A DNA stretch of 64,000 nt from Nitrosomonas sp. (GCF_019752095.1 NZ_JAIEMO010000004.1:1-64000); one strand, 5' to 3'. Shown: positions 19,106-31,705, counted from the stretch's first letter. The notes: generated from the letters alone by a model not told the origin. Program-made: numbers and translations.

Positions 19106-20905
19106 TCACAAAGTCTTCAAATATTCAATAATAGCAAAAGCGCTTTGTTTGTCGTCAGACCAATTGAGGCGATAAGTTTTTTCACCTTCCACGATATCCT
19201 TATCGTGCCCTTTGTTGCTCAAAGCAGGGATCGTGTTGACCTGAAACACATAGCCCTCATTCTGATTGGTTGTTTGTTCAGAATTCCAGGAAAAACCGAG
19301 ATATTGAGAATCGTAATCAAGGCGACTTTTGATAAAGCTGATCGGGCGCTCGTCAGGAACCAGTAAATGATAAACAGTCGGTACCGTGCCATTATGCAAA
19401 TAGGGCGCTTGCGCCCAGATACCACTTAATGGGCGGGCATTGTAACCATGATGTTCATTATTGGGCGACATCAGCAGGTCTTTTTTACCCTCAAGAGAAA
19501 TACCGTCAAACTCGGCACAGGGCTTGACATCTTTACCAACCAACTGAATGGAAGTATCCGGCGCACAGTTTGCATACAACTGTTTGCGTGCGGCATAATT
19601 CAGCAACGTGCCGACCACGTAAGCCCTTTTCATGCTGGTACCGAGATTATCGTACACTTTGCCGTTTTTAGGCTGATGGCAATCAGCACAGTGCTGTGCA
19701 AATAGCGCTTGCCCCTTTTTAGCCAGTTCGATATCCACATTAAAAGGATAAGGGCTGGCCGGTAAACCATCGAGCAGTTCTTCGGCAAAGGCAGCCACCC
19801 GCACATCGGTTTTTTCCAGTCCCAAGGTCAGCATGGCGATCAGATTGCGGTAGATCGGCATCGGCACATTACCGTTCCATTGCCCTCCGCCATTGATAAA
19901 TCTTTTATGGCTTTCATCCCAGCTTGCACGGCGCTTATCTTGTTCCCATACCGACATAAAATCGGTAATGCCCGGCTCCGGCGGAAGCGAGACACTGGCA
20001 AATCCCTTAATAATTGGAATCTTGCGCAGACTCATATAGCCGTTGATGGCACTTAGCCCCGTCGCATCCGCCATTCCGGGAAAACCGGCCAGCATTTCTG
20101 ATTCAAGATCTTCGTAGTTCTTGGCGATTAGCGCGCCAAAACCTTCGTATTCCGCTTCAGCGCGCTGCGCAAACTGCTTGATTGTTTGCACAGCATTTTG
20201 TTTGAACAAGGCGATTTGCGCGGCTTCGTAGTCAGCGTCAAAGTTTCTAGTGCCTGTTTGGAAATTGTTATAAAAATAATGCGGATCGTGTTGCTGAACT
20301 GCATCCAAAGCATCAAGCAACTTCTGCGTTAACAATTGGTATTTATTGTCGCCGGTTTCATCCGCATAGGCTGTTTGCAAGGTCTGATACAGCTTGACGC
20401 GGAATAACGCAATATTGAAAGTCGTATTTACGCCGCCGTCGAGATAGTCCATTTGGCCGTTTTCAAGCCGCACACGGCCGATGTGGCAAGCGCCGCAGGT
20501 GAATGATGCATAATCGATATTACCTTGCGCCTCAGCGCGAGACAGACCGCTAAAACCAATGCCGCGTGCAACGGGATAGGATTGCTGCCGCTCATCAATA
20601 AATAGACCCACCGCATCAAGAAAATTTTCTTCGCCTCCCCATAATTCCGGCGCCAGTTTGGGTAAGAGTTTCAACGCAATATAAGGAATACCATCGACTT
20701 CGCTAAAAGCAAAATTGCCGAACCAATCATAAGCGACTTGATGAGACTGAATGTAATTTGATTTTTCTTGAGATTTTCTGGCTTGCGCCTGCTCCCAGTT
20801 TTCCGGTACTTCACTCACGACAGCGGGTGGTAGCGGTGCCTCTAACGGATGCGCAATACAAGCAGGCAACAAAGCGGCAAAGAGAATGCTTAATGTGATT
20901 TTCAT
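19106..20905 (-). CDS. Di-haem cytochrome c lipoprotein
   Basis: 599 residues from the ATG at 20905, chosen because a TAGGAC site precedes it and a lipoprotein signal follows (LLPAC lipobox near residue 16); an upstream frame extends 29 codons into the glgA start of the next transcript. Two CXXCH motifs are present: CGACH in the first half and CADCH in the second. Length and motifs resemble large di-haem peroxidase-like (RoxA-type) cytochromes, but the family cannot be fixed from sight. Probably anchored in the outer membrane or the periplasmic face of the inner one. It follows glgA closely, probably by coincidence. Confidence 0.75.
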   Translation of the reverse strand: MKITLSILFAALLPACIAHPLEAPLPPAVVSEVPENWEQAQARKSQEKSNYIQSHQVAYDWFGNFAFSEVDGIPYIALKLLPKLAPELWGGEENFLDAVGLFIDERQQSYPVARGIGFSGLSRAEAQGNIDYASFTCGACHIGRVRLENGQMDYLDGGVNTTFNIALFRVKLYQTLQTAYADETGDNKYQLLTQKLLDALDAVQQHDPHYFYNNFQTGTRNFDADYEAAQIALFKQNAVQTIKQFAQRAEAEYEGFGALIAKNYEDLESEMLAGFPGMADATGLSAINGYMSLRKIPIIKGFASVSLPPEPGITDFMSVWEQDKRRASWDESHKRFINGGGQWNGNVPMPIYRNLIAMLTLGLEKTDVRVAAFAEELLDGLPASPYPFNVDIELAKKGQALFAQHCADCHQPKNGKVYDNLGTSMKRAYVVGTLLNYAARKQLYANCAPDTSIQLVGKDVKPCAEFDGISLEGKKDLLMSPNNEHHGYNARPLSGIWAQAPYLHNGTVPTVYHLLVPDERPISFIKSRLDYDSQYLGFSWNSEQTTNQNEGYVFQVNTIPALSNKGHDKDIVEGEKTYRLNWSDDKQSAFAIIEYLKTL

Positions 20906-20937
20906 GATACTTAGTCCTATTGAATTAAGATCGTGCA

Positions 20938-22413
20938 TCAGTGTAGCAGCATGCGGTAAAGTGTTAGATAGGCTGTTGCGCTCGCGTGCCAACTGAAATC
21001 TTTGGCCATGCCATTTTTTTGCAGACTTTGCCAGGTCTTTTTATTGTGATAAGCAAGTACTGCACGTTTTATGGCGCCTAGTAAGTTATCAGCCGTCATC
21101 GGGTAAAACACGAAGCCACTGGCCGTACGATTTGCCAGTGTGTCGGGGGTGCAATCCACGACTGTATCGAGCAGACCGCCCGTGGCATGAACTACCGGAG
21201 GAGTACCGTAGCGTTGACTATACATCTGATTCAATCCACAGGGTTCGAACCGTGATGGCATCAGAAAACTATCAATACCGGCCTCTACTAAATGAGATAA
21301 AGCTTCGTTAAAACCAAAATGGAGTGCGATTGATTCAGGGTAGGTTTGTGCCAGCATGGAAAGCAGATGCTCTAGTTCGGCATTACCACTCCCAAGCACA
21401 ACCAGTTGCGCGGGTATTTTTATTAATTGCGGAGCAATCTGGATCAGCAGATCAATCCCTTTCTGATGGCTCAAACGGCTGACAACACCGAATAGCGGGA
21501 TAGTTGCGTCAACTGCCAGTCCCATTTGTCGTTGCAGCGCAGCTTTATTAGCCGCCTTGTCCGACAAGTTTTTGCTACTGTAGTTTTTGACCAGATGACG
21601 ATCCGTTGTAGGATCCCATTCAGTGGTCGCTATACCATTGATAATGCCGATGAGATCAGGCCGGCGCGCAGCCAGTAATCCTTGCAAACCGAATCCCAAC
21701 GGTTCTATCTGAATTTCTTTAGCATAATTGGGGCTGACGGTAGTGATCTGGTCGGCATAATACAGCCCCGCTTTGAGAAAAGACAAATTGCCATAGTACT
21801 CTACCCCGTTGATATCGAAGCTATCTGGCGGCAACCCTAGTTGTACCGCACTTCCAGGTGGGAAAATGCCTTGAAATGCTAAATTATGGATGGTCATCAT
21901 CGTGGCAGCTTTCTTCCCCGAATGAAAATGTAAATAAGCCGGGGTGAGCCCACTTTGCCAGTCATTACAATGAACTATGTGCGGACGCCAGGCAATCGGA
22001 CTGGCGTCACTGGCCAGAATGGCACCAATTTTTGACAACAGGCCGAAACGTAATGCGTTATCTGGCCAATCACGGCCAAACGCATCCATATAGGGTCCGC
22101 CTTCGCGGTTATACAACCCGGGACAATCGATCACGAACACCGGAATTTTCTCGGTTTTGCTCAACGATAATCGGGCCGAGAGCAATGAAGCCGGTGGAAA
22201 CTGTGATAGCGCATTGAATTCGGCTACTTTGGATTTGTATTTCACTCCGGCAATGACTTGCGGGTAGCCGGGTAACAAAAGCCGCACATTGCTGTGCAAC
22301 GCACGTAATGCAGCGGGTAATGCTGCACTGACATCACCCAGGCCACCAGTTTTGCACAAAGGGTATACTTCAGAAGTGATAAATAGAACGCGAAGTTCTT
22401 GAGATCGCGGCAT
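20938..22413 (-). CDS. glgA: Glycogen synthase
   Basis: 491 residues, typical length. Seen: N-terminal FITSEVYPLCKTGGLGDVSAALP with the ADP-glucose-binding KTGGLGD, and the C-terminal GT-B domain with SRLSHQKGIDLL and the acid-containing PSRFEPCGLNQMYS. It transfers glucose from ADP-glucose to the non-reducing end of alpha-1,4-glucan. First gene of a leftward run glgA-pgi-GH57-GH57-glgC read from right to left, so all would be made from the glgC side; gaps are short (12-130 bases). Confidence 0.96.
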   Translation of the reverse strand: MPRSQELRVLFITSEVYPLCKTGGLGDVSAALPAALRALHSNVRLLLPGYPQVIAGVKYKSKVAEFNALSQFPPASLLSARLSLSKTEKIPVFVIDCPGLYNREGGPYMDAFGRDWPDNALRFGLLSKIGAILASDASPIAWRPHIVHCNDWQSGLTPAYLHFHSGKKAATMMTIHNLAFQGIFPPGSAVQLGLPPDSFDINGVEYYGNLSFLKAGLYYADQITTVSPNYAKEIQIEPLGFGLQGLLAARRPDLIGIINGIATTEWDPTTDRHLVKNYSSKNLSDKAANKAALQRQMGLAVDATIPLFGVVSRLSHQKGIDLLIQIAPQLIKIPAQLVVLGSGNAELEHLLSMLAQTYPESIALHFGFNEALSHLVEAGIDSFLMPSRFEPCGLNQMYSQRYGTPPVVHATGGLLDTVVDCTPDTLANRTASGFVFYPMTADNLLGAIKRAVLAYHNKKTWQSLQKNGMAKDFSWHASATAYLTLYRMLLH

Positions 22414-22424
22414 AAATGATATTT

Positions 22425-24059
22425 CTACTGATTTTCCTTGAAATAATTGATCAATCCGTTGGTGGATGAATCGTGCGTTGTCACAGGTTCACTGTGTTCC
22501 AATTCGGTTAGAATTGTTCCGGCAAGCTGCTTGCCTAGTTCCACCCCCCATTGATCAAACGGGTTAATGTTCCAGATTACGCTTTGCACAAACACTTTAT
22601 GCTCATACATTGCGATTAATGAGCCCAATGTCTGGGGATCCAGTTTCTTGAATAAAATGGATGTGGTCGGGCGATTACCAGGAAAAATCTTATGCGGCAG
22701 TAGTCGTGCCAAGGATTCTTGCGACATACCTTGCGCTTCAAGTTCGGCGCGTACTTCCTGTTCATTTTTGCCCGTCATCAGCGCCTCTGTTTGAGCAAAA
22801 AAATTCGCCAATAACATGCGATGATGTTCGCCCATTGGATAATAGCTTTGGCAAGGCGCCAGGAAATCAGCTGAAACGATTTGCGTGCCTTGATGTAACA
22901 ATTGGTAGAAAGCGTGCTGACCATTGGTTCCGGGTTTGCCCCAAACAACTGCTCCGGTGGCGTAATCGACCACTTCACCATTGCGGGTGGCGCGCTTGCC
23001 ATTGCTTTCCATTTCCAGCTGCTGCAAATAGGCGGGGAAGCGGTGCAGCGATTGATCATACGGCAGCACAACATGAGAAGATGTACCGAAAAAATTGATG
23101 TGCCAGATACCAATTAAACCCAGCATAACCGGCAAATTTTTCTCCAATGGCGCAGTAGCGAAATGCTGATCCATTGCTCTCGCACCTGCCAGCAACGAAT
23201 AAAAATGATCCATGCCAACAGTCAAGGCAATCGGCAATCCAATAGCTGACCATAATGAATAGCGCCCACCAACCCAATCCCAGAATTCAAACATGTTATT
23301 CGGGTCAATGCCAAATTTTTCCACTGCAGCGCGATTGGTCGAAACAGCGACAAAATGATGCGCGATGTCTTTTTCATTGCCGCCGTTGGACAGAAACCAC
23401 TCGCGCGCAGAATGTGCATTGGTCAGAGTTTCCTGAGTAGTAAACGTTTTTGAAGCTATAACAAAAAGCGTCGTAGCCGGGTCAAGCTGCCGCAAAATAC
23501 CTGCTAGCTGCGTACCATCAACATTTGAAACAAAGTGTGGTGAGATGCCTTTCAGCCAGTAAGGTTTGAGTGCTTCAGTCACCATTACCGGCCCCAGATC
23601 CGATCCACCGATACCGATATTGACAATATCGGTAAACATTTTTCCGGTATAACCTCTGCGCGCGCCGCTTTGAATCGCAATCGAGAAACGCTCCATCTGC
23701 TTCAGCACGCGCTTAACATCCGGCATCACATCCGCACCATCAACCATTATGGATTGATCACCCCGTAACGCAATATGCAGTACCGCACGTTGTTCAGTCG
23801 AATTGATTCTTTCCCCGGAAAACATTCGTGCAATCCAATCTTTTAGCTTCTGCTGATGCGCCAACGCCAGCAATAATTCAACAGTTTCATGATTGATCGG
23901 CTGCTTGGCATAATCCATCAAAATATTGTTGAAAGTCAGAGAGAACCTTCCAAAGCGTTGCGGATCCTGTTGAAACAATTCCCGCAAATGTTGATGCGTC
24001 ATAACGGATTGATGCGCCTGTAAGGCTAGCCAGGAAGATGATTGCGTAAGAGTAGACAT
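22425..24059 (-). CDS. pgi: Glucose-6-phosphate isomerase
   Basis: 544 residues, the normal size. Seen: [18 protein letters not shown], the phosphate-binding SKTFTTQET, the catalytic region GKRATRNGE, and [11 protein letters not shown] near the end. It interconverts fructose-6-P and glucose-6-P, feeding glycogen synthesis from gluconeogenic carbon. Its place inside the glycogen cluster supports that flux. Upstream glgA-side spacing is 11 bases, so it is likely co-transcribed. Confidence 0.97.
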   Translation of the reverse strand: MSTLTQSSSWLALQAHQSVMTHQHLRELFQQDPQRFGRFSLTFNNILMDYAKQPINHETVELLLALAHQQKLKDWIARMFSGERINSTEQRAVLHIALRGDQSIMVDGADVMPDVKRVLKQMERFSIAIQSGARRGYTGKMFTDIVNIGIGGSDLGPVMVTEALKPYWLKGISPHFVSNVDGTQLAGILRQLDPATTLFVIASKTFTTQETLTNAHSAREWFLSNGGNEKDIAHHFVAVSTNRAAVEKFGIDPNNMFEFWDWVGGRYSLWSAIGLPIALTVGMDHFYSLLAGARAMDQHFATAPLEKNLPVMLGLIGIWHINFFGTSSHVVLPYDQSLHRFPAYLQQLEMESNGKRATRNGEVVDYATGAVVWGKPGTNGQHAFYQLLHQGTQIVSADFLAPCQSYYPMGEHHRMLLANFFAQTEALMTGKNEQEVRAELEAQGMSQESLARLLPHKIFPGNRPTTSILFKKLDPQTLGSLIAMYEHKVFVQSVIWNINPFDQWGVELGKQLAGTILTELEHSEPVTTHDSSTNGLINYFKENQ

Positions 24060-24112
24060 AGCGTTTTTGAGTTGCTGAATATTAGGAGTTATGAATCTTG
24101 AATGAAATGAAA

Positions 24113-26119
24113 CTACCGGACATTAATCTCCAGTGTAATGATTAATTCCTGAGTTGTTACAGGCCATTCCAACAGCAGTGTCGTTGCCTGCATAATTTTT
24201 TCAAACCCGCTTTCAGATTGCGACACCGAAAAATGTGGGTGTGCACTTAACGTCACTGGATGAGATGTTTTTAGCACCACGCTACCGCCCAGCGTATCGT
24301 CGTCTAATGTTATTTCAGTCATGCCGGTTAACTGAAGCAATTCACCAAAACCGCCACGAATTTTTCCCTGATAAATGTAGCGTCCGCCCATGCCATCACA
24401 ACTAGGCATCGCAAGATTGATTTCGGTACTGAATCCATGCGCCAATTTAGCGGTAAAATGATATGCGACCTGTAATTGATTCTGATCCAACATGACGTGT
24501 TTATGGATCGGATATTGGGTATTTTCAGATTGAAAGTGGTTATTCTCAAGTGCTGAAGCGACGGATCGATAGGCGATAAACGTGCCATCCAAGCGATCGA
24601 CGAACAAGCCGCGAGGATGAGCGTCGGCGACAATGTTTTCCGCATTAATCTCATGCTTATAACTGATTCGGTCGTGCGCTGACGCGATGCCGCTAACGGT
24701 ATCACTGGATGAATCCAGTTGTCCCGTCTGAATTTTCTGGTAATAATGTTCGGTTTGAACGCGCAAGGTATCGCCAAAGTTATGCTTCAACAGATAAGCA
24801 TCCAGTTCGCAAATACTGGCAAAACCGTCTAATTTTAGCACTGCTTGTAGCACACCATTTTGGAGGTACGCTTCTTCCACACCATCCAGGTCGGTATCTT
24901 CGGTAAAATATGAAGGACGCGGCGCGCAGGTATCGAGCAACGCTTCCAGTTCAACCATGCCATTGTATACAGCACGCCGCAGATGCGGGAGGTACAGGCC
25001 GCCAAACATGCCATGCCAATAGGCATCATTCGCTTGAGATTCGTACAGTTTCTGCTGCATTTCATTAGTGCGTTGTAGCGCCGGTAATTTATCCAGCCGC
25101 GCAGAAAGCCCCAACATGCGCTTATGCATCCAATTGGATTCTGGGTAGCGGGAAAAAAAGTTTTTCCAAATGCCGCCTCGGATAAAAGCCTTCTTGTGTT
25201 CATACCAACCGCTTTCCTTTGCTTGCTGTAACAGCTCTGCATAAATATTGGCGGAATGCGCAGGCAGCGTCCATTCATTCATTTCTATGTACGATACCGT
25301 AGGCAGATAAACAATGCCGCGGGTTTTCTCACCGGCATGATATTCGCTGTAATGCTGGGTACTTATTTTGTCGGAAGCCAGTACGCCTTGGATAAAATGC
25401 TCAAGCCAGCCTTGCTCATATACCCAATGATACGTTTCCGGCCAGATGCCAAATTTCTCGATATCATCAAAATAAACCGCCGCAGGGTTAGCATCTGGCA
25501 AATGATGATCCGCTAATGATTCCAGATAAGCGATGGTCTCTTCAACCGGAGAGAAAGGAATTTTATAGCGCAAGGATTCAGAAATTGGGAATAAATCGAG
25601 TTTATAAGCATCTTCCTCGGTAGTGAAATAACCACTCAATTCTTCCGGTGTTTTGCCGGCACATAGAAAATGGTAATCATCTACAGTGACATAGCGAATT
25701 CCGCAATTCACCAAAGCCGGAACAACCGTAGATTCCCAAACACGTTCAGTCAACCACGCTCCTTGTGGACGTTGACCAAACTTTGCTGCCAGTTTATTGG
25801 AGAAAGTATCAATCTGCCCGATGCGATCCCGGTTCGGAATGACCGCCAAAACCGGCTCGGTATCACCCGCACCGAATAATTCCACTTGCCGACGCGCAAC
25901 CATCTGATGCAGCAATGCCATATCATCAGGAAAATGCTGCAATAGATAATCCAGTAACCATCCCGAAAAATGAACTGAAAAACGAAAGTCTGGGTAGCGA
26001 TAAAGTATCTGCAGAAAAGGTTTGTAACAACGCTGATGCGCGTCCTTCAATACATCGGGAAAGTTGCCGACGGGTTGATGGGCATGAACACCCAAAAGCA
26101 GCGAAACACGTTGTGACAT
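24113..26119 (-). CDS. GH57 4-alpha-glucanotransferase/alpha-amylase
   Basis: 668 residues. The four GH57 motifs are visible: [32 protein letters not shown] (nucleophile Glu) and [17 protein letters not shown] (acid/base Asp). A C-terminal beta-rich extension of about 300 residues resembles the DUF1925/1926 domains of 4-alpha-glucanotransferases. The enzyme would remodel glucan chains made by GlgA and GlgB. Function is inferred at the family level; amylase or glucanotransferase cannot be distinguished by eye. Confidence 0.85.
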   Translation of the reverse strand: MSQRVSLLLGVHAHQPVGNFPDVLKDAHQRCYKPFLQILYRYPDFRFSVHFSGWLLDYLLQHFPDDMALLHQMVARRQVELFGAGDTEPVLAVIPNRDRIGQIDTFSNKLAAKFGQRPQGAWLTERVWESTVVPALVNCGIRYVTVDDYHFLCAGKTPEELSGYFTTEEDAYKLDLFPISESLRYKIPFSPVEETIAYLESLADHHLPDANPAAVYFDDIEKFGIWPETYHWVYEQGWLEHFIQGVLASDKISTQHYSEYHAGEKTRGIVYLPTVSYIEMNEWTLPAHSANIYAELLQQAKESGWYEHKKAFIRGGIWKNFFSRYPESNWMHKRMLGLSARLDKLPALQRTNEMQQKLYESQANDAYWHGMFGGLYLPHLRRAVYNGMVELEALLDTCAPRPSYFTEDTDLDGVEEAYLQNGVLQAVLKLDGFASICELDAYLLKHNFGDTLRVQTEHYYQKIQTGQLDSSSDTVSGIASAHDRISYKHEINAENIVADAHPRGLFVDRLDGTFIAYRSVASALENNHFQSENTQYPIHKHVMLDQNQLQVAYHFTAKLAHGFSTEINLAMPSCDGMGGRYIYQGKIRGGFGELLQLTGMTEITLDDDTLGGSVVLKTSHPVTLSAHPHFSVSQSESGFEKIMQATTLLLEWPVTTQELIITLEINVR

Positions 26120-26196
26120 TCAATGACTCCCGTAACCGTTAAGAACCCAAGGCAATCCAGAATACTTTTTTCAAGCACGGATGAATGCGGTTTGAA

Positions 26197-27909
26197 TTAA
26201 TCCCCGTTTGACGAGGATCGCCGCATCGCTCCGCTCGTTTCGGTGTATTCATTACCTTTACTAACGGGCTCAAGTATTGTTGGAGGTGTCGGTAGTTTAA
26301 GCAAATGATATAGATTTATCAGATTTTTCCTGAATAATTGATCGAAGCTAGCTACCGAATGTGCCGGGTTGTAATCACCAAACCACCAAAACCAATCTGA
26401 ACTCTCACAAGACGCCAATTGCCGACTGGCTTGAGTTTTTTCTTCCTCAGTCAACCGGTCGCTTTGCATCACCAGATCAAAACTATGTTTAGCCGCACAG
26501 AGCATGTCCCATGCGCAATTTTTTTCGTTATCGCCAATCCAAGTAGAGAATGTTCCATATACCCAGCTACCCGCTGCTAGCTTAGGCAAAGTTTCAATCG
26601 TATTGATCTCAGCCTGTGCAAGATAATCCCGATAAGTTGTGGTACGAATATACGGATGATCATCAAGCAAATGATAAAGATCATCAAGAAAATAGAAACC
26701 GTTATAGGGATATGATTCCCAGGCATTCTCACCATCCAGAATAATACTGATAATCGGATTTTCCTGAGCTGATGTGTTGTGATAGATGTGATCCAAAGAT
26801 TGCACAAAATTTTCAGCAGCGTCACGGCCAAACCATTTGGAATATTCAAAACCGATCAAGTCAGATAATTGATCATCGCGGAAAAAACAAATGACGTCTT
26901 TTGATTCTCCATCTATCCGGTAAGGATGATACAAATAGTGATTGCGATCCGAAAGTGGCTTATCAGGATATGATGCACATAAGCTATTGACCAGCACACC
27001 TTCCCCACTAGCACTCCACTGACAACCTTGTTCTGCCAGGATCTTTATTAATGCGGTTGATAAAGCCCCTTCAGCAGGCCAGGCACCGACAGGCTTTTCA
27101 TTAAAACGCTGTGTGTGACTGGTGATTGCAGACGACAAATGAAATGCTACACGGCTACGCCCACCTGGATAGATGTTATGCACGGGCAAGGTAACATCAG
27201 GCTGACTATCTTGAGCAGAAGTAAAATCAATCAGAAGCGGCGCGAGCGGATGATAATGAGGCGTGGTGGATAATTCAATCTGACCAGACTCAGCAAGCTT
27301 GCGATAGCGTGGAATCAGGTCCGCAATTAATTCTCCAATTAAAGTAAAGAGCTGTAGTCTATCCTCATGGTTAAACTCCTGATTCTTAGCCATCAATTTC
27401 ATCACAAACTCGTTGTTTCGCCGTACACTTTCCCCCATCCACGCCAAGTGATACCAAACCACTAAATCAGCGAGATATTGCCCCGAAAAATACTTTAACT
27501 CACGCTCACTCACTTTGTTGAAAACTTGATAAAGTTCGTGTAAGCGCTTATAAGCTGGGTACGGTTGCAACATGTTCTCATGATTGCTGAGAAAGCAACT
27601 GTCAAATAAATACAGTCGATCCTGCATCGTAATGTTTTCGAGCTCAGGTGTCGCTAGCAGGCGTAACAAAGGACAGCGTACTTGCTTGGTGGAAAATTGT
27701 TGTGTGAAATCTTCCAGCTGATCCAACAGTACCGGCACAAAATTGACAACCGCTTTGGTTTTTGGATGCGACTCCAAATGATAAGCCATATCGGTATAGT
27801 CCTTAATGGCATGCAGATACACCCAAGGCAACACAAATTGATTAGTCACATAATCCCGATAGTCCGGTTGGTGCATATGCCATAACAAGACAAGATTTAT
27901 TTGTTTCAT
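26197..27909 (-). CDS. GH57 family glycoside hydrolase
   Basis: 570 residues. Begins with LLWHMHQPDYRD, a GH57 start, and has TPHYHPLAPLL, GAWPAEGALS (nucleophile region) and IILDGENAWESYPYNG (acid/base region). This set matches amylopullulanase-like GH57 proteins of about this size found next to glycogen genes in proteobacteria. It is expected to cleave alpha-1,4 or alpha-1,6 glucan links in the cytoplasm. It follows the glgC gene in the leftward run. Confidence 0.82.
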   Translation of the reverse strand: MKQINLVLLWHMHQPDYRDYVTNQFVLPWVYLHAIKDYTDMAYHLESHPKTKAVVNFVPVLLDQLEDFTQQFSTKQVRCPLLRLLATPELENITMQDRLYLFDSCFLSNHENMLQPYPAYKRLHELYQVFNKVSERELKYFSGQYLADLVVWYHLAWMGESVRRNNEFVMKLMAKNQEFNHEDRLQLFTLIGELIADLIPRYRKLAESGQIELSTTPHYHPLAPLLIDFTSAQDSQPDVTLPVHNIYPGGRSRVAFHLSSAITSHTQRFNEKPVGAWPAEGALSTALIKILAEQGCQWSASGEGVLVNSLCASYPDKPLSDRNHYLYHPYRIDGESKDVICFFRDDQLSDLIGFEYSKWFGRDAAENFVQSLDHIYHNTSAQENPIISIILDGENAWESYPYNGFYFLDDLYHLLDDHPYIRTTTYRDYLAQAEINTIETLPKLAAGSWVYGTFSTWIGDNEKNCAWDMLCAAKHSFDLVMQSDRLTEEEKTQASRQLASCESSDWFWWFGDYNPAHSVASFDQLFRKNLINLYHLLKLPTPPTILEPVSKGNEYTETSGAMRRSSSNGD

Positions 27910-28040
27910 TATAAAAAATAATACTTATTAAGTTAATAATTAAAGACTCTTATTGAGTCAGTTAGGTTTTTGACATGAATATGAATATGCTTAGCACTAT
28001 GTGCCGATCAGCATTATTTGAAACGTTTATTCAATCTTCG

Positions 28041-29360
28041 TTAACATACGTTATGTATTTCCTGCCCTAGCATTTCTGGTGTAATTAACGTAATGCCTTT
28101 TTCAGTAACATAGAACCGCTTGCGGTCCTGCTCAGGATCAAATCCAACGGTTAATCCTTCAGGAATCACGCATTTCTTTTCCACCACAACACGCCGTAGT
28201 TGTGCATGGCGGCCAATTTCCACATTGGGAAGTATGACCGAATCCTCTACATGACTGAAGCTATTGACTTTCACGTTGGAGAACAGCAAGGAACGACGAA
28301 CGGTAGCACCGCTGATAATACATCCACCGGATACGGATGAGTCCAATGCCTGACCACGTCGGTCATCATCATCAAAAATAAATTTTGCCGGAGGCAATTG
28401 TTCCTGGTGTGTCCAGATGGGCCAGTCATCATCGTACAGATTAAGCTCCGGCGTGACGGAAATCAGGTCAACATTGGCCTCCCAGTATGCATCCACTGTT
28501 CCAACATCACGCCAATACGGCATTCCGGATGCCATATTGACGCAACTATTCATGAATCGATGCGCAAAGACGCGATAACGGGGCACTAAATACGGAATCA
28601 AATCTTTACCAAAGTCATGCGATGAATCATGATCTTGATGATCGCGAATTAATTGTTCATAGAGAAAATCGGCATTAAATATATATATACCCATGCTCAC
28701 CAACGCTTTCTCCGGTTGACCGGGTATCGACACGGGTTGAGCCGGTTTTTCAATAAAACTGGTTACTTGCCATTGGTCATTGACGCCCATCACACCAAAA
28801 GCACTGGCTTCTTGCTGTGGAATTTCGAGACAAGCCACCGTCATATCCGCAGATTTCTCGATATGTTCAGCCAGCAGCTTACTGTAATCCATTTTGTAAA
28901 TGTGGTCTCCGCCCAGAATCAATACATATTTCGCATCGTGACGCAGTAAAATATCGATATTCTGAAATATCGCATCGGCTGTCCCTTGGTACCATGTTCC
29001 ATCGGCAGTTCGCTGCTGCGCCGGAAGTAGCTCGACAAACTCCTTAAAACGTCCATCGAGAAAACTCCAGCCATGTTGAATATGGCGAATCAGGCTCTGT
29101 GCTTTATACTGGGTCACTACACCTATACGCCGAAAACCTGAGTTGACACAATTGGACAGAGGAAAGTCAATGATGCGAAATTTCCCACCAAAAGGCATAG
29201 CTGGTTTAGCGCGCCAGTCGGTCAATTGATGTAAACGGCTACCCCGCCCACCCGCTAATATCAATGCCAGTGTTTCATGTGTGATGTTGCTACGGAAACG
29301 GCTGCTGGTACTGTATTTCGCCTGGGATTCATTTGCATGTACAGGTTCATTTTTATCCAT
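28041..29360 (-). CDS. glgC: Glucose-1-phosphate adenylyltransferase
   Basis: 439 residues. Seen: [28 protein letters not shown] nucleotide-binding head, [21 protein letters not shown] catalytic region, and the C-terminal left-handed beta-helix repeats. It makes ADP-glucose, the committed step of bacterial glycogen. Divergent from glgB across a 146-base gap, so the two could share one control region. The start codon is an ATG with a weak ribosome site. Confidence 0.96.
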   Translation of the reverse strand: MDKNEPVHANESQAKYSTSSRFRSNITHETLALILAGGRGSRLHQLTDWRAKPAMPFGGKFRIIDFPLSNCVNSGFRRIGVVTQYKAQSLIRHIQHGWSFLDGRFKEFVELLPAQQRTADGTWYQGTADAIFQNIDILLRHDAKYVLILGGDHIYKMDYSKLLAEHIEKSADMTVACLEIPQQEASAFGVMGVNDQWQVTSFIEKPAQPVSIPGQPEKALVSMGIYIFNADFLYEQLIRDHQDHDSSHDFGKDLIPYLVPRYRVFAHRFMNSCVNMASGMPYWRDVGTVDAYWEANVDLISVTPELNLYDDDWPIWTHQEQLPPAKFIFDDDDRRGQALDSSVSGGCIISGATVRRSLLFSNVKVNSFSHVEDSVILPNVEIGRHAQLRRVVVEKKCVIPEGLTVGFDPEQDRKRFYVTEKGITLITPEMLGQEIHNVC

Positions 29361-29506
29361 AGCAATTAATAGCCCTTTTGCCTCTATGTGAATATGTTAT
29401 CGTATTATGGCACTTTCTCACAGACTGCTTCGAATTTAATTGCCTTTTGTCAAAGAATAGACAGGTTATAATCCAAGCCGCATCTGCTAACTCCATATTA
29501 AAGGTG

Positions 29507-31705
29507 ATGACCACGAGCAAACCCAATTATCTGCTACATGCACTGCTCAACGCAAAGCTCCATGATCCTTATGCGTATTTAGGGTTACATAGAGAGCATA
29601 ATCAAGTTTTAGTGCGCGTATTTCGTGCCTTTGATGCACAGGTATGGATCAAAACATCCATCGGCTATGAGCCGATGCAATGCGTTCATCCTGAAGGAGT
29701 TTTCGAATGGCGCGGCGAATCGATGCCGACCATGCCGTACCGCTTGCGCATTGAAGGGAAAGACTCAAAGCATGCCGTCTATGAAGCATACGATCCCTAT
29801 GCTTTTATGCCACAAATTTCTGATCATGATTTGTATTTATTCAATCAAGGTAAATTATGGCAGGCATATCGCATGCTGGGGACTCAGCCGGCCAAGAATG
29901 CCGGTGTTGATGGAATGCGCTTCGCAGTATGGGCGCCAAATGCAGAGCGCGTCAGCGTCGTAGGAGATTTTAATCGCTGGGATGGCCGAATACATCCGAT
30001 GAAAGTGCATCACGCCAGCGGTGTATGGGAATTGTTTATTCCGGAATTACCCTCCAACATTCATTACAAATTTGAAATTCGCAATCGCGATAGCGGTGAA
30101 ATTCTTGTCAAGACGGATCCCTTTGCCCAGCAATACGAGTTGCGTCCCAACACGGCCGCGTTGATCCCCGTGCATAATGCCTATCATTGGCAAGATACCA
30201 CTTGGATGTCACGTAGATCCGATTGGGATTGGCTGCATGCGCCGCTGAATATTCTTGAAATTCACGCCGGATCATGGAAACGACATCCGGACGGACGCTT
30301 CTATACCTATCGGGAACTGGCAACGCATCTATTGCCTTACGTGGCGGAGATGGGTTATACCCATATCGAGTTGATGCCCGTCTCCGAGCATCCGTTGGAT
30401 GAGTCCTGGGGTTACCAGACGACAGGATATTTTGCCGTCACCAGCCGCTTTGGCTCACCGGATGATTTCCGGTTTTTCGTGGACACCTGTCATCAGGCGG
30501 GAATCGGCGTGATTCTGGATTGGGTGCCTGCGCATTTTCCTCAGGATACTTTTGCGCTGGCACGTTTTGACGGCACCGCCTTGTATGAACACGAGGATCC
30601 ACGCCTGGGGTTTCATCAGGATTGGGGTACCTATATCTTCAACTATGGCCGCAATGAAGTGAAATCCTTTCTTTTGTCCAGCGCTCATTATTGGCTATCC
30701 GAATTTCATTTGGATGGATTACGCGTCGATGCGGTGGCTTCAATGCTTTATCTCGACTACTCACGCAAGGATGGCGAATGGTTGCCAAACAGATATGGTG
30801 GACGGGAAAATCTGGAAGCGATTGATTTTATTCGCGAGCTGAATATCATGGTGCACGGAGAATTTCCAGGCGCACTCACACTGGCGGAAGAATCCACTGC
30901 TTGGCCGGGTGTGTCGCGCCCTACCTATGTCGGCGGTTTGGGTTTTTCGATGAAATGGAACATGGGTTGGATGCACGATACGCTCTCTTATATGCAGCAA
31001 AATCCGATTCACCGGCGCTATCATCACGAACAGCTGACTTTCAGCCAGCTCTATGCGTATACCGAAAATTTTGTGTTGCCTTTTTCGCATGATGAAGTGG
31101 TGCACGGCAAGGGTTCACTTTGGAGCAAAATGCCCGGAGATTCCTGGCAAAAATTTGCCAATGTGCGCCTGTTACTGGTCTATCAAATGACTTGTCCAGG
31201 AAAAAAGCTCAATTTTATGGGCAATGAATTCGCACAGCAACGCGAATGGCGCGTGAGTCACGAACTTGACTGGTATTTACTGGAGCAACAACCACATGCC
31301 GGGGTGCAAGCTGCTGTGCGCGATTTGAATCATTGTTATCAAAATACCCCGGCTTTACATCAGCTTGACTTTACTGCCGAAGGTTTTCACTGGATCGACT
31401 GCCAGGATGCCGACCAATCGATAATCGCTTACCTGCGGCGTGCCATCGACGAAACATTTGTGCTGATCATTCTCAATTTCACTCCGGTACCACGCACCGG
31501 CTATCGCATCGGCGTACCAGCTGCCGGCGCTTATCAAGAAATCTTTAATAGCGACTCCACCTATTACGGTGGCAGCAATGTCGGCAATTTAGGCAATATT
31601 GACAGTACACCGATCCCCTGGATGGGATTTGCCAATTCAATGGCAATTACGCTGCCGCCACTGGCAGGGGTTATTTTTTCTTGGAAGGAATTACCCAGAG
31701 ATTAA
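29507..31705 (+). CDS. glgB: 1,4-alpha-glucan branching enzyme
   Basis: 732 residues from the ATG at 29507, the standard size; a longer frame (to 29378) lacks GlgB homology. Domains: N-terminal CBM48 region ([18 protein letters not shown]), then the GH13 barrel with [22 protein letters not shown] (nucleophile Asp), EESTAW (acid/base Glu) and [12 protein letters not shown] (transition-state Asp), then a C-terminal beta domain. It adds alpha-1,6 branches to glycogen. AAAGG lies very close to the start. Confidence 0.97.
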   Translation: MTTSKPNYLLHALLNAKLHDPYAYLGLHREHNQVLVRVFRAFDAQVWIKTSIGYEPMQCVHPEGVFEWRGESMPTMPYRLRIEGKDSKHAVYEAYDPYAFMPQISDHDLYLFNQGKLWQAYRMLGTQPAKNAGVDGMRFAVWAPNAERVSVVGDFNRWDGRIHPMKVHHASGVWELFIPELPSNIHYKFEIRNRDSGEILVKTDPFAQQYELRPNTAALIPVHNAYHWQDTTWMSRRSDWDWLHAPLNILEIHAGSWKRHPDGRFYTYRELATHLLPYVAEMGYTHIELMPVSEHPLDESWGYQTTGYFAVTSRFGSPDDFRFFVDTCHQAGIGVILDWVPAHFPQDTFALARFDGTALYEHEDPRLGFHQDWGTYIFNYGRNEVKSFLLSSAHYWLSEFHLDGLRVDAVASMLYLDYSRKDGEWLPNRYGGRENLEAIDFIRELNIMVHGEFPGALTLAEESTAWPGVSRPTYVGGLGFSMKWNMGWMHDTLSYMQQNPIHRRYHHEQLTFSQLYAYTENFVLPFSHDEVVHGKGSLWSKMPGDSWQKFANVRLLLVYQMTCPGKKLNFMGNEFAQQREWRVSHELDWYLLEQQPHAGVQAAVRDLNHCYQNTPALHQLDFTAEGFHWIDCQDADQSIIAYLRRAIDETFVLIILNFTPVPRTGYRIGVPAAGAYQEIFNSDSTYYGGSNVGNLGNIDSTPIPWMGFANSMAITLPPLAGVIFSWKELPRD

